From the NCBI GenBank assembly GCA_022572885.1, contig JACZVC010000009.1, forward strand, positions 1 to 64,000: DNA of 64,000 bases, written 5' to 3'. The notes beneath the pieces were generated by a model. The model made no database searches, was not told the origin of the DNA, and worked only from the letters and a program-made list of their open reading frames with translations. Shown here piece after piece: positions 1-7,580 of this stretch (position 1 is the stretch's first letter; each line of letters opens with the position of its first letter). The position numbers were made by a program, and so were the translations under genes. This DNA comes from Pseudomonadota bacterium (GTDB lineage: Bacteria > Pseudomonadota > Gammaproteobacteria > Steroidobacterales > MnTg04).

Positions 1-2
1 AT

Positions 3-200
3 ATTATTTTCACACCGGTTGCGCTGCGATTTGTGACCTATTCGATCCCGATTAGCGACAAGGCACAAGAGTTTGTTGATGCAGTCCAAAGTTCAGATAC
101 CGTACGCCAATGGATCAAGGCAGCCCACGCAGAGTCGGAGTCAATTTCCTTCATCGATGAACTTGTACCTGCCGCGTCCAGCCCGCTTACGTTGGCGTGA
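3..200 (+). CDS. Glutathione S-transferase-like protein, C-terminal fragment
   Basis: An open frame runs in from the left edge without a start and stops with TGA at 198-200, giving the last 65 residues. The sequence (FTPVALRFVTYSI, then a helix ending in QWIKAAHAESES) resembles the C-terminal helical domain of bacterial glutathione S-transferases, where a conserved 'F.PV..R..TY' stretch is followed by a 'W...A..E' helix. The N-terminal thioredoxin-like domain and glutathione site lie outside the window, so substrate and activity cannot be judged. The family call rests on this short pattern only. Confidence 0.6.
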   Translation: MIFTPVALRFVTYSIPISDKAQEFVDAVQSSDTVRQWIKAAHAESESISFIDELVPAASSPLTLA

Positions 201-204
201 TACG

Positions 205-345
205 GAGTTAGAACGTCGGCTCTTGGCCGTTAGCGGACTGTCAAAAATCGGCTTTTGCTCAAATCGAACGTCTGCTATACACCCGAAAGCGGCCGTTGGG
301 ATGGTAGAGTCGTGAGGGGCCGCTAATGACCCGTAGCGGACATTC
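205..345. repeat. Degenerate GC-rich intergenic repeats
   Basis: This gene-free stretch holds several related units built from 'AACGTC.GCT', a GGCC-containing middle and 'AGCGGAC', at about 211-242, 255-290 and 312-342. A further relative starts near 1357. They are imperfect and in both orientations. Similar 'GTCCGCT...AGCGGAC' units are common between genes in environmental gammaproteobacteria, as far as I recall. No coding frame here looks real. Confidence 0.4.
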
Positions 346-477
346 CCAGTATCCAAATATTGCTCATTAGCCTAATTGTGACGCAAGATGACTAATCTTC
401 AACTTTCGTGATGCAGACAACATCGATATAGCCAAACTGGCTGATCTGTCAAAACGAGGCACAAAAGGAAATAACTA

Positions 478-1263
478 ATGAAAAAAATTAGCCTGCTCAT
501 GACTTGCGCATTAGTCGTTGTCCTCACGGGCTGCGGTGGCGCAAAAGTTCTAAAAAAACCTGAGCCATTGAAGACTACGCAGCCGCTTGCTGTGGCATCA
601 GACCCACGTCTGGCCATTACCTTGGACTGGGTAATAGTGCGTGCCGGTCCCGGCACCTGGGCAAAAAATGCAGACTGGGATGAATACCTTCTGCGGTTCA
701 AGAATCTCACGGATTCGCCAATGCAAATTACCAATGTCTGGGTCTATGACTCACTTGGCACCCAGATAAACAGGCAACTCGACAGGCGAGCACTGGTTAA
801 AGGCACGAAAGGCACCAAGCGTCGTTATCGAGATTCAGATATCAAGGTCAAGGCCGGGATGGGTACCGGCAAAATGCTGGCTGCGGGTGCAGCGGTCGGG
901 GTTGTCGGGTATGGACTCGCGGTAGGTTCAGCAGCGGGGGGGGGATTTGGGGCCGGAGCTGCTGCTGGTGGTGGTGCAGGTGCTGCGGGCGCCGTGCTAC
1001 TTGCAGCGCCCGTGATCGCTTTTCTTGGCATCAAAAAAGGCGTAAACAACAGCAAGGTCAATTCGGAAATCATACGTCGACAGTCGATGCTACCTCTGGC
1101 GTTACCTTCATCGGACGAAGTTTCTGCGAAATTGTTCTTCCCGCTGTCTCCTTCACCAACCCACGTGGAGGTTATCTATACGGACACTGAGGGCGAATAC
1201 CGCCTGGTCATCGATACGCAGGAAGCACTCAATGGCCTTCACCTGGTGCCAGAGAAAAAATAG
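478..1263 (+). CDS. Lipoprotein with glycine-zipper segment, function unknown
   Basis: This 261-residue protein begins with a typical lipoprotein signal: positive MKKI, a hydrophobic run and the lipobox LTGC (Cys19). The mature part starts with a beta-rich region of about 100 residues (ITLDWVIVRAGPGTWAKNADWDEYLLRF) that reads like an Ig-like or FxLYD-type domain describing 'locally conserved' side chains. Residues about 122-195 form an Ala/Gly-rich segment (GAGAAAGGGAGAAGAVLLAAPVIAFLGI) of glycine-zipper type that could insert in a membrane. A C-terminal domain of about 70 residues follows. It stands alone, with spacers of over 200 bp on both sides. I do not recognise a named family; outer-membrane or periplasmic anchoring is inferred from the lipobox. 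Confidence 0.75.
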   Translation: MKKISLLMTCALVVVLTGCGGAKVLKKPEPLKTTQPLAVASDPRLAITLDWVIVRAGPGTWAKNADWDEYLLRFKNLTDSPMQITNVWVYDSLGTQINRQLDRRALVKGTKGTKRRYRDSDIKVKAGMGTGKMLAAGAAVGVVGYGLAVGSAAGGGFGAGAAAGGGAGAAGAVLLAAPVIAFLGIKKGVNNSKVNSEIIRRQSMLPLALPSSDEVSAKLFFPLSPSPTHVEVIYTDTEGEYRLVIDTQEALNGLHLVPEKK

Positions 1264-1356
1264 GGACCAGTCATTTTGTCGTGGTCCGAACAATAAAAAG
1301 GGAGTCAGCAAATTTACGCCAACCTCCCATTGTCTATTCGATTAGAAAGGGTTAAC

Positions 1357-1470
1357 AACGTCCGCTTTTGGCCGACTGTTGTCTGTCGCTACTCCGCCTT
1401 TCCAGCCATATGAACGACCGCTATCGATGAAAGCAGACGTTAAGTGGCCCGCCCTAAATGCGCACGTCGG
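1357..1470. repeat. Degenerate intergenic repeat, same family as 205-345
   Basis: The 249-bp gap between the lipoprotein and the oxygenase gene contains 'AACGTCCGCTTTTGGCCGAC', followed by 'GAACGACCGCTATCGATGAA' and 'GCAGACGTTAAGTGGCCCGC'. These repeat the GTC-CGCT / GGCC / GC-GAC vocabulary seen at 205-345. Repeats that mutate while staying palindromic suggest an old mobile or structural element. No gene is visible here. Confidence 0.35.
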
Positions 1471-1512
1471 TCCAGGTGTCGTCATACGAGGCTCGCGTTT
1501 TGCCACGGCCCG

Positions 1513-2109
1513 TTAGCGAAACGGCGGCCCGCCAATCCAGGACACCAGGGACAGGCGCGTTCCCTTGGTCACCGGTCGCACACGATGCGCCAGGTATGAG
1601 GGAAACGCGATCAGCGAACCACGGCTGCGTGGAGCGAGTTCGTCTGTCGCCGAAAGAAATTCGAGCTCGCCGCCTTCATAATCCGCCGGATCGCTCAACT
1701 GCACGCTGAGGCTCAGTTTTCTGCTTGAATAAGTGCCAGGTCCGAGGTCGATATGCCAGTCATAGTGGCCACCCGGCTCGTAGCTTGCCACCTGTATACC
1801 GTCATAGAACCCGTTTAGTTCAAAGCCATATCCGCGGTTCAGTTTCATCAGTGCGTCTTCCAGAAAATCGAAAAGCCAGGCGGATTCCTCCGATGGCCAG
1901 ATAAAGCGCACGGTCGAGTTCCTGCCTTTATCGGTTTTTCGCTCGGCCCCCGTTTTTCCTTCCAGCTTTGGAGAATTCTCCGCGAGCGCGATCGCGCTGT
2001 CGCATATATCGGGGCTCATCAGGCTCTCGACGAACGCAACCTGCGCCGCGGCGTCGTTGGTACGCCGGCTAATATGGCTTTTCAAAAGGCGGGATGATTG
2101 CATGGTCAT
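1513..2109 (-). CDS. Fe(II)/2-oxoglutarate-dependent oxygenase (prolyl 4-hydroxylase-like)
   Basis: The 198-residue protein has the signature of the 2OG-Fe(II) oxygenase superfamily. The metal ligands are visible as His119-x-Asp121 (YDWHID) and a distal His175 (LAHRV), with Arg185 ten residues later to bind the 2-oxoglutarate carboxylate. Such enzymes couple 2OG decarboxylation to hydroxylation of a protein or small-molecule substrate, which cannot be named here. Its ATG overlaps the TGA of the upstream pspF gene in an ATGA arrangement, so the two are translationally coupled. A second in-frame ATG lies two codons in. A link of this oxygenase to the phage shock regulator is inference from context. 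Confidence 0.85.
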   Translation of the reverse strand: MTMQSSRLLKSHISRRTNDAAAQVAFVESLMSPDICDSAIALAENSPKLEGKTGAERKTDKGRNSTVRFIWPSEESAWLFDFLEDALMKLNRGYGFELNGFYDGIQVASYEPGGHYDWHIDLGPGTYSSRKLSLSVQLSDPADYEGGELEFLSATDELAPRSRGSLIAFPSYLAHRVRPVTKGTRLSLVSWIGGPPFR

Positions 2110-3176
2110 CGTCTCTTGCGGCCCAGTTCATCCTGTAAGTCGTGCTTGCGCAGCAAAGCGCGCAGCTGGTGATAGCTCAGACCCAGTAATTTAGCAGCTT
2201 CAGACTGCCTGAATCTCGCTTTTTTCATCGCTTCGCGAACCAGGTGGATTTCCATTTTGCCGATCGCTCCTTTCATGTCCAGCGGAAAGTGGATTTTCCT
2301 CGTTGACGGTTCGAGCATATCAATGGTGCCTGGCGGCACGTGTTTTGCACTGAGAATCCGTCGTCCCGGGATAGGCATTCGGCCCGGAATATAGGGTGAG
2401 TCGAATGGATCGAAGACGATGTTGCTCACTGGTTTGTCGGGTCGTTCTGACCGGTAAACAGAGCGCTCAACCGTGTGTTTCAATTCGCGTACATTGCCGG
2501 GCCACGCATGCCTCAGCAGTAACGATGCGGCGCGGTGTGAGAATCCCGGGAAAAAGTCCCGTTTCAGCTCACCGACAATGTTGATTGCGAAGTGATTCGC
2601 CAGTGGCAGGATGTCCTCTTCCCTGGCGCGCAACGGCGGCACCGCAATGACATCGAAAGCCAGCCTGTCGAGCAGGTCCGGGCGAAACCGGTTTTCCCGC
2701 ACCAGCCTGGGAAGATCCTCGTTACTGGCCCCGACTATGCGGATATCGACATAAATGGTTTCGGTGCCGCCTACTCTCTCAAACTCCCCGTATTCGATAA
2801 CCCGCAATATTTTCTCCTGCATGCGCAGCGATATCGTTGACAATTCGTCCAGAAAAAGCGTTCCTGTATCGGATCGTTCAAAGCAGCCGAAATGGGTGCG
2901 AACCGCGCCGGTGAACGAGCCGGCCTCGTGGCCGAACAATTCACTTTCCAGGATGCTTTCCGTCAGTGCCGCGCAGTTCAGTTTGATCAGCGGTTTCTCC
3001 CAGCGACCAGACAGGTAATGCAGGCGGCTGGCAATCAATTCCTTGCCTGTACCCCGTTCACCGATAACCAGGACCGGCTTGCTCAGGGTTGCGGCGCGCG
3101 ACACATGCTCCTGCATTTCCAGGAAAGCCGGGGCTTCGCCGATAATTGGCGTGGTTTCGGGTCGGTGGACAGGCAT
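2106..3176 (-). CDS. pspF: Phage shock operon activator, sigma-54 enhancer-binding protein
   Basis: This 356-residue AAA+ protein has no N-terminal receiver or sensory domain: the central domain starts almost at once, as in PspF. Walker A is GERGTGKE (39-46), the sigma-54 contact loop is GSFTGA (86-91, the usual GAFTGA with Ser), and Walker B is LFLDE (107-111). A Fis-type helix-turn-helix occupies the last 50 residues (SEAAKLLGLSYHQLRALLRKH). It is divergent from pspA, the classical arrangement, and a -24/-12 promoter precedes pspA. In known systems PspA binds PspF to keep it off until envelope stress. The downstream oxygenase gene overlaps its stop codon. Confidence 0.93.
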   Translation of the reverse strand: MPVHRPETTPIIGEAPAFLEMQEHVSRAATLSKPVLVIGERGTGKELIASRLHYLSGRWEKPLIKLNCAALTESILESELFGHEAGSFTGAVRTHFGCFERSDTGTLFLDELSTISLRMQEKILRVIEYGEFERVGGTETIYVDIRIVGASNEDLPRLVRENRFRPDLLDRLAFDVIAVPPLRAREEDILPLANHFAINIVGELKRDFFPGFSHRAASLLLRHAWPGNVRELKHTVERSVYRSERPDKPVSNIVFDPFDSPYIPGRMPIPGRRILSAKHVPPGTIDMLEPSTRKIHFPLDMKGAIGKMEIHLVREAMKKARFRQSEAAKLLGLSYHQLRALLRKHDLQDELGRKRR

Positions 3177-3208
3177 AATAGTTAAAATAGCTGGAAAACG
3201 AGCAAAAT

Positions 3209-3234
3209 ACTAATGTTTTAGTGAAATACGCTAA
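3209..3234. promoter_or_regulatory. Candidate PspF upstream activating dyads
   Basis: In the AT-rich divergent spacer two nested inverted repeats are visible: ACTAA-N4-TTAGT (3209-3222) and TTAGTG-N5-CGCTAA (3218-3234). They lie about 80-100 bp upstream of the pspA -24 element, the distance expected for an enhancer of a sigma-54 promoter, and close to the pspF start, where they could also serve autoregulation. The assignment to PspF is inference from position. Confidence 0.5.
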
Positions 3235-3309
3235 TATAGATTATTTATTGATGACTATATTTTACTATTTCTATTTAATAAACAGTATGTTGCGGGAATT
3301 CAGGCAATC

Positions 3310-3325
3310 TGGCACGAATTTCGCA
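3310..3325 (+). promoter_or_regulatory. Sigma-54 promoter of the psp operon
   Basis: TGGCACGAATTTCGCA contains GG at 3311-3312 and GC at 3323-3324, exactly ten bases apart, matching the -24/-12 sigma-54 consensus. It lies 57 bp upstream of the pspA ATG and downstream of the candidate PspF sites, with a long AT-rich stretch between that could bend (IHF-like). Confidence 0.9.
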
Positions 3326-3381
3326 ACACTCAATACCAAGAGTAACAAATACGACAATTCGATCTGATTGAGGACGGTTCC

Positions 3382-4056
3382 ATGGGTATTTTTTCGAGAT
3401 TCAGTGACATAGTGAATTCCAACATCAACTCCATCCTGGACAAGGCGGAGGATCCGGAAAAACTGGTTCGCCTGATGGTCCAGGAGATGGAAGACACGCT
3501 GGTCGAAGTTCGCTCCGCCGCCGCGCGGGCCATTGCCGACAAAAAGGGGCTGAATCGTAAATTGGCGGCGTTGGAAAAAGAGGAAAAAGAGTGGCAGGGC
3601 AAGGCGGAACTGGCGGTCAGCAAAAACAGGGACGATCTTGCCAAGGCGGCGCTGGCGGAAAAATCGCGAGCGGCTGAAGCGGTTGCGGATTTACGCCAGC
3701 ACTATGAAATCATCGAGAATGGGCTGGCAAAGCTCAATGACGATATCGCACGCCTTGAAGTAAAGATTGCAGACGCCAAGAACCGGCAAAAATCGCTGTT
3801 GTTGCGACATCGTACGGCCGGAAACCGGCTTGAGCTAAGAAAGAAAATCCATGATTACAAGATCGAGGACGCCCTGGTTCGTTTCGAGCAATTCGAACGG
3901 AAAATGGAAAATCTGGAAGGACAAGTGGACTCATTCGATCTGGGGTTACAAAAGAATCTAAATCGAGAGCTTGCCAACCTGGAGAACTCAGAGGCAGTGG
4001 AAAAGGAATTGGCCGCACTGAAAAAGAAAATACGGCAGGTGGAAAAAACAGCCTGA
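3382..4056 (+). CDS. pspA: Phage shock protein A (PspA/IM30 family)
   Basis: The 224-residue protein starts MGIFSRFSDIVNSNINSILDKAEDPEKLVRLMVQ-type sequence, the canonical PspA amphipathic membrane-binding helix, followed by long coiled-coil helices rich in Glu, Lys and Ala to the end (ELAALKKKIRQVEKTA). PspA is an ESCRT-III-like protein that oligomerises on stressed inner membrane and, when free, inhibits PspF. Length and composition fit the family (about 222 residues). It is the first gene of a sigma-54-driven operon, 31 bp ahead of pspB. Confidence 0.95.
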   Translation: MGIFSRFSDIVNSNINSILDKAEDPEKLVRLMVQEMEDTLVEVRSAAARAIADKKGLNRKLAALEKEEKEWQGKAELAVSKNRDDLAKAALAEKSRAAEAVADLRQHYEIIENGLAKLNDDIARLEVKIADAKNRQKSLLLRHRTAGNRLELRKKIHDYKIEDALVRFEQFERKMENLEGQVDSFDLGLQKNLNRELANLENSEAVEKELAALKKKIRQVEKTA

Positions 4057-4087
4057 AGCGAGTTTCTGGCATTAGGATGAAAAACTG

Positions 4088-4306
4088 ATGGTTGAATTAT
4101 TGGCAATGATAGCCCTGCTGGTGATTGCGCCGCTGGCAATCATTCTGCACTACGTTACCAAGTGGAAGCAGACCGGGGCTCTCAGCGGGGCGGATGAAAA
4201 ACTTTTGCAGGACTTGTGGGATATTTCGCATCGAATGGAGAGCCGCGTCAATGCGCTGGAGACCATTCTGGACGAGGAAATTCCTGACTGGAGGTCAAGA
4301 GCGTGA
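4088..4306 (+). CDS. pspB: Phage shock protein B
   Basis: This 72-residue protein has one N-terminal transmembrane helix (MVELLAMIALLVIAPLAIILHYVTKW) and a cytoplasmic helix with a leucine/heptad pattern (MESRVNALETILDEEIPDWR), as in PspB. PspB works with PspC in the inner membrane to sense stress and draw PspA away from PspF. Its C-terminal 'R...LE.I' helix resembles helices at the ends of three later products of this operon. The stop overlaps a possible GTG start of pspC at 4303, but that start is less likely than the ATG at 4339. Confidence 0.92.
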   Translation: MVELLAMIALLVIAPLAIILHYVTKWKQTGALSGADEKLLQDLWDISHRMESRVNALETILDEEIPDWRSRA

Positions 4307-4338
4307 CAACAGGGCAATGGTTTCGAGGAGGAACACAG

Positions 4339-4584
4339 ATGCTTTACAGGGATCGGGAAAACGGCATGATCCTCGGGGTCTGCGCCGGAATTGCCGAAAG
4401 GTTTGAATTTAACGTACTCGGCGTGCGCATACTCGCGGTGGTCGCAATGGTCTGCCTGGCTTTCTGGCCGGTCGTTGTGGCCTACGTGGCTTTCGGCTTG
4501 TTGCTCCGCGACCGCCCGCTTAATTATTACGGGCCGGACTATGAGCATCGATTCTGGCGTTCCAGCGATCGAGAAACGGAGTGA
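4339..4584 (+). CDS. pspC: Phage shock protein C, short copy
   Basis: The protein has 81 residues from the ATG at 4339, which sits 7 nt behind a strong Shine-Dalgarno (AGGAGG, 4326-4331); a GTG at 4303 is in frame but lacks one. It is a PspC domain: LYRDRENGMILGVCAGIAERF, then a transmembrane helix (AVVAMVCLAFWPVVVAYVAFGLLL). It ends soon after the membrane segment and lacks the long cytosolic or periplasmic tail of standard PspC. The second, longer PspC gene follows at once, so the operon carries tandem PspC domains as separate proteins. Confidence 0.88.
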   Translation: MLYRDRENGMILGVCAGIAERFEFNVLGVRILAVVAMVCLAFWPVVVAYVAFGLLLRDRPLNYYGPDYEHRFWRSSDRETE

Positions 4585-4586
4585 GC

Positions 4587-4982
4587 ATGACTGATTATCA
4601 GGAGTTTCCAACACGCCGGTTTTTTCGTGATCCAAAGCACGGGATTTTTGGCGGGGTCTGCGCAGGTATTGCCAATTACTTCGGCTTTGACGTGACTGCG
4701 GTCAGGTTGGTTACATTCTTCAGCATGTTGTTTTTCCAGATGCTGATCCTGGTGTATATTCTTCTTGTATTCATTGTTCCACGGCAGCCAAACACGCCGG
4801 AAAGAACCGTGGCGGAACGAGCTTTCGATCGGGCAATGAGGCGTGCACCGAAAGCCACGTTTGGGGAGGTGCGCTACCGTTTTCGCGATCTTGAGACGCG
4901 CCTGCAGAAAATGGAGCGCTATGTGACTTCAAAGCGTTTTCAGCTCGATCGGGAATTTGAGAATTTAAAAAACCAGGAGTAA
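4587..4982 (+). CDS. pspC: Phage shock protein C, long copy with coiled-coil tail
   Basis: Starting at ATG 4587 (a GTG two codons earlier is also in frame) this is a 131-residue PspC protein. The PspC core reads FRDPKHGIFGGVCAGIANYFG, with a transmembrane segment (FFSMLFFQMLILVYILLVFIVP) and then a charged helical tail of about 60 residues ending RLQKMERYVTSKRFQLDREF. That tail matches the C-terminal helices of the two small proteins encoded next (pattern R..LE...T.R...LR.EF..L). It resembles E. coli PspC in size better than the preceding copy does. The stop codon is part of a hairpin at 4974-4990. Confidence 0.88.
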   Translation: MTDYQEFPTRRFFRDPKHGIFGGVCAGIANYFGFDVTAVRLVTFFSMLFFQMLILVYILLVFIVPRQPNTPERTVAERAFDRAMRRAPKATFGEVRYRFRDLETRLQKMERYVTSKRFQLDREFENLKNQE

Positions 4983-4990
4983 GACTCCTG
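4974..4990 (+). promoter_or_regulatory. Hairpin covering a stop codon, Shine-Dalgarno and start
   Basis: CAGGAGT-AAG-ACTCCTG is a perfect 7-bp inverted repeat with a 3-nt loop. It contains the AGGAG ribosome-binding sequence, the TAA stop of the long pspC and the first base of the GTG start of the next gene. In mRNA it would hide the binding site until a ribosome finishing pspC opens it, which would couple translation of the next gene to pspC. The role is inferred. Confidence 0.55.
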
Positions 4991-5229
4991 TGGGGGCGTT
5001 TATGATCGGTGATTTATTTCTGATAGCCTTGATCTTGTGTTGTTTTCTTTGCCTTCTTGGGCTGAGGCAGTGGCAAAGACCGGCAGGATCATCCATCGGC
5101 GGGCAAAACAGGGGCAATTCCACCTTGGCGGCGACCGCGGCTGACCTGAAACAACGCGTGGAAGTACTCGAGCGTATTGCCACGGATCGCAAGACGGCGT
5201 TGCGCGAGAAATTCCTCGATCTTGAGTAA
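4990..5229 (+). CDS. Small membrane/coiled-coil protein of the psp operon (PspB-like 1)
   Basis: Seventy-nine residues from GTG 4990, or 75 from ATG 5002 (a GGGGGCG run lies just before the latter). One transmembrane helix (LFLIALILCCFLCLLGL) is followed by a soluble linker and a C-terminal helix with KQRVEVLERIATDRKTALR and ending FLDLE. The layout equals that of PspB, and the end matches both the next protein and the tail of the long PspC. No assigned family is recognised. Its position in the sigma-54 operon suggests a role in stress sensing, perhaps as a variant partner for one of the two PspC proteins. Confidence 0.75.
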   Translation: MGAFMIGDLFLIALILCCFLCLLGLRQWQRPAGSSIGGQNRGNSTLAATAADLKQRVEVLERIATDRKTALREKFLDLE

Positions 5230-5256
5230 AAGACTTCAGGTTGGGGCTGATGCCGC

Positions 5257-5535
5257 ATGAGCAAATACGAATTTATACTGTCTCTCGTATGCATTCTCGC
5301 TGTCGCCTGGGTTTTCAAGGAGTTCATAATCTCGCGGAGGCTGGGAAAAGGTTATCGCAGCAAGGGCCGTCATCGCGGAAACGCTGAGGCTGAGTTGCAG
5401 GCCGAGAACGATGCGGCAGCGGAGAAACTGCAAGCGATGGAAGAGCGTATCAAGGTGCTGGAAAAAATCATTACCGATCGCGAGGCGAATCTGCGCGACG
5501 AGTTTCGGGATTTGGAAAATAACGGCGATCGATAA
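5257..5535 (+). CDS. Small membrane/coiled-coil protein of the psp operon (PspB-like 2)
   Basis: This 92-residue protein repeats the design of its upstream neighbour: a transmembrane helix (FILSLVCILAVAWVFKEFII), a basic linker (RRLGKGYRSKGRHRG) and a long charged helix with MEERIKVLEKIITDREANLR and EFRDLE near the end. The two share the signature R(V/I).VLE.I.TDR...LR..F.DLE and are probably paralogues from a duplication. It is the last gene of the psp operon; the next gene is convergent. Function is unknown, and membrane tethering with coiled-coil contacts is inferred. Confidence 0.78.
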   Translation: MSKYEFILSLVCILAVAWVFKEFIISRRLGKGYRSKGRHRGNAEAELQAENDAAAEKLQAMEERIKVLEKIITDREANLRDEFRDLENNGDR

Positions 5536-5599
5536 GACAGCAACCGCGATGTTTATGACGAGGGAACGTGCGGCACATCGCGACCGGGGGAGTACCGTT

Positions 5600-7450
5600 T
5601 TATTCGCAGACCGGGCCATCTACTGATGGTTTGCACCAGCGTGGCCAGCCGTTCTCATTCCAGTAGTCCGGCAGCTTGATTTCCTCGAGCAAAATTTCGA
5701 AATCCGGCAAAGCCCTGAGATAGGCATACCTTGGGAACCACAGATTGGCGATCATCGCAGGAGCATCGCTGACCAGTGTCTGCATTAATTCGAGGGCCCT
5801 TGGCGACTTGATAATCAACAGCGAACGGACTGGAGCGCGGCCCCCGGCAGTGCCACTGGCGTGCAATGCCCATTCTGTGATCTCGCTTTCGAGCTGAGCG
5901 TCGCCACGCGCGGCGTAGGCAAGACTGGCCGACCGGAAGGGCTCGATTCCGGAAAATCGATGCCAGTCATCGATTATTGCCGCCGCGGATACCAGGTCGC
6001 CGCGCATTTCATAAATTTCGCTCAGCACCGCCGATGCAAACATGTGGTCAAGATCAAGGCCCCGGTTCGCATACCGCTCAGCTTCCTCAATTTCTCCATT
6101 CAGCAACAGTGCCGCCGCTAGCCAGCTATTGTTGACGCCGGTACCCGGCGCCAGGTCCACAGCTTTGCGCAGGGCGCGCTCCGCCTTATCCGGGTAGCCG
6201 ACTTCCAGCAACTGGATGCCTTTCCATAAAAACGCCGAAGGCTCGCCCGGGTTCAGCGCAATCGCCAGATCGAAATATTCCATAGCATCGGACCACCGAT
6301 AATCCTGCGCCGCGACCAAGCCAAGCACGGCGATTGGTTCCGCCTGGCCCGGTTTCAGTTCCAGAGATTTCTCAGCGGCTTCACGGGCGTCGATCAGCGA
6401 CTGCCGCCGATTCATCGGCAAATAGTCCGGGTAGACTACGTACGTGGCAGCCAGGCCGGACCAGGCCGCCGCGTATTCCAGATCGGTTCGAACGACCTTT
6501 TTGAACCGGGCCAATGCCTTCTCCAGGTCCGCACCGCGCTGATTCAAAAAATGCCTCCCCTGCAAATACAACTCATAGGTTTCTACACTGCCTGATGGCG
6601 GCCGGTTGTCGGCGACAGCGGCTGCGGCGTTGCCGACATCTCCGACCGAGAGCGTTTCCTGAATCGCGCGCACGATTTTTTGCGCGATCTCGTCCTGTAC
6701 CGCAAAAATGTCCTCGAGGTTCCGGTCAAAGGTTTCTGACCATAGGTGTGTATCGGTAGCTACATCGATGAGTTGAGCGGTGATACGCACCCGGTCGCCG
6801 GCCTTGCGAACACTGCCTTCCAGAATATGGCTCACGCCCAGTGCCGCGGCAATCTCGGCAATATCCATGTTCCGGCCCTTGAAGGCGAACGAGGACGTCC
6901 GTGACGGGACCCTGAGCCCCTTGATCTGGACCAGGACATTGAGGAGCTCTTCGGATATGCCATCGCTGAAATACTCGTTGTCCCGGTCGCTGCTCATATT
7001 GACAAAGGGAATAACCGCTACCGATACAAGGTCGCTTTTGGCAGGGGGAACTTCGGAAACTGCCTGGATTTCTTCAATGCGCTCCGCCGGGGTCATTGAA
7101 ATTCTGGGCTCGAGAAAGAAATAAACCACCGCAACGAGCAGCAAAGCAATGATGACAAAATCGATCCGCCGGCCGGTCTGGGGCGTAATCGACTGACTAC
7201 GATCAACATCCGCTTCACGTTTCAGCCCGTCCGGGGTCAATTCGAATGCCCACGCGAGAATCAATGCAAAAGGAAAGCCTATCAACAGCAGTATCAGTAC
7301 CATTGAGCCGGCCCATTCGGGGATCTTCAGCAGCGGAAATGCGACATCGATAATCTGGATCGCCAGCCAGCCAACAATCAGGTAGACAGTTGCGACCCTG
7401 ACGACATTGCGCCGGCTCAGTTCGCCATAGAAATTTTTGATCAACGACAC
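5600..7450 (-). CDS. Membrane-anchored TolB-like/TPR protein
   Basis: The likely start is GTG 7450 (preceded by AGGTGG), giving 616 residues; an in-frame ATG at 7507 is further out. The N-terminus has a short cytoplasmic piece (IKNFYGELSRRNVVRVATVYL), two transmembrane helices, and a third near residue 115. Then comes a TolB/FlgO-like alpha/beta domain (SVAVIPFVNMSSDRDNEYFS, later ILEGSVRKAGDRVRITAQLI and LWSETFDRNLEDIFAVQDEI) and several tetratricopeptide repeats to the C-terminus. Such proteins are common in gammaproteobacteria, often attached to DNA-binding or cyclase domains, which are missing here. A role as an envelope scaffold or sensor is plausible but unproven. Confidence 0.8.
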   Translation of the reverse strand: MSLIKNFYGELSRRNVVRVATVYLIVGWLAIQIIDVAFPLLKIPEWAGSMVLILLLIGFPFALILAWAFELTPDGLKREADVDRSQSITPQTGRRIDFVIIALLLVAVVYFFLEPRISMTPAERIEEIQAVSEVPPAKSDLVSVAVIPFVNMSSDRDNEYFSDGISEELLNVLVQIKGLRVPSRTSSFAFKGRNMDIAEIAAALGVSHILEGSVRKAGDRVRITAQLIDVATDTHLWSETFDRNLEDIFAVQDEIAQKIVRAIQETLSVGDVGNAAAAVADNRPPSGSVETYELYLQGRHFLNQRGADLEKALARFKKVVRTDLEYAAAWSGLAATYVVYPDYLPMNRRQSLIDAREAAEKSLELKPGQAEPIAVLGLVAAQDYRWSDAMEYFDLAIALNPGEPSAFLWKGIQLLEVGYPDKAERALRKAVDLAPGTGVNNSWLAAALLLNGEIEEAERYANRGLDLDHMFASAVLSEIYEMRGDLVSAAAIIDDWHRFSGIEPFRSASLAYAARGDAQLESEITEWALHASGTAGGRAPVRSLLIIKSPRALELMQTLVSDAPAMIANLWFPRYAYLRALPDFEILLEEIKLPDYWNENGWPRWCKPSVDGPVCE

Positions 7451-7580
7451 AATGCAAGACCACCTTTGGCTCAGGCAAAGACTAGCACTTGATCCAGCAC
7501 GCTGCACTGCCGTCAGCTATCAAAAAGAGCGCTGTGCGGTATTATCAGCGAAGGGGGCCTGATTTTTCACGGAGTTGGCG

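Noticed and set aside
825-1073. 82-residue Pro/Ala-rich minus frame across the glycine-rich part of the first lipoprotein
   Set aside because: Antisense image of a Gly/Ala repeat region.
4303-4338. GTG 4303 as pspC start overlapping pspB
   Set aside because: The ATG at 4339 has a much better Shine-Dalgarno and matches PspC N-termini.
4391-4594. Alternate-frame ORF inside pspC
   Set aside because: Covered by pspC, with no independent start site.
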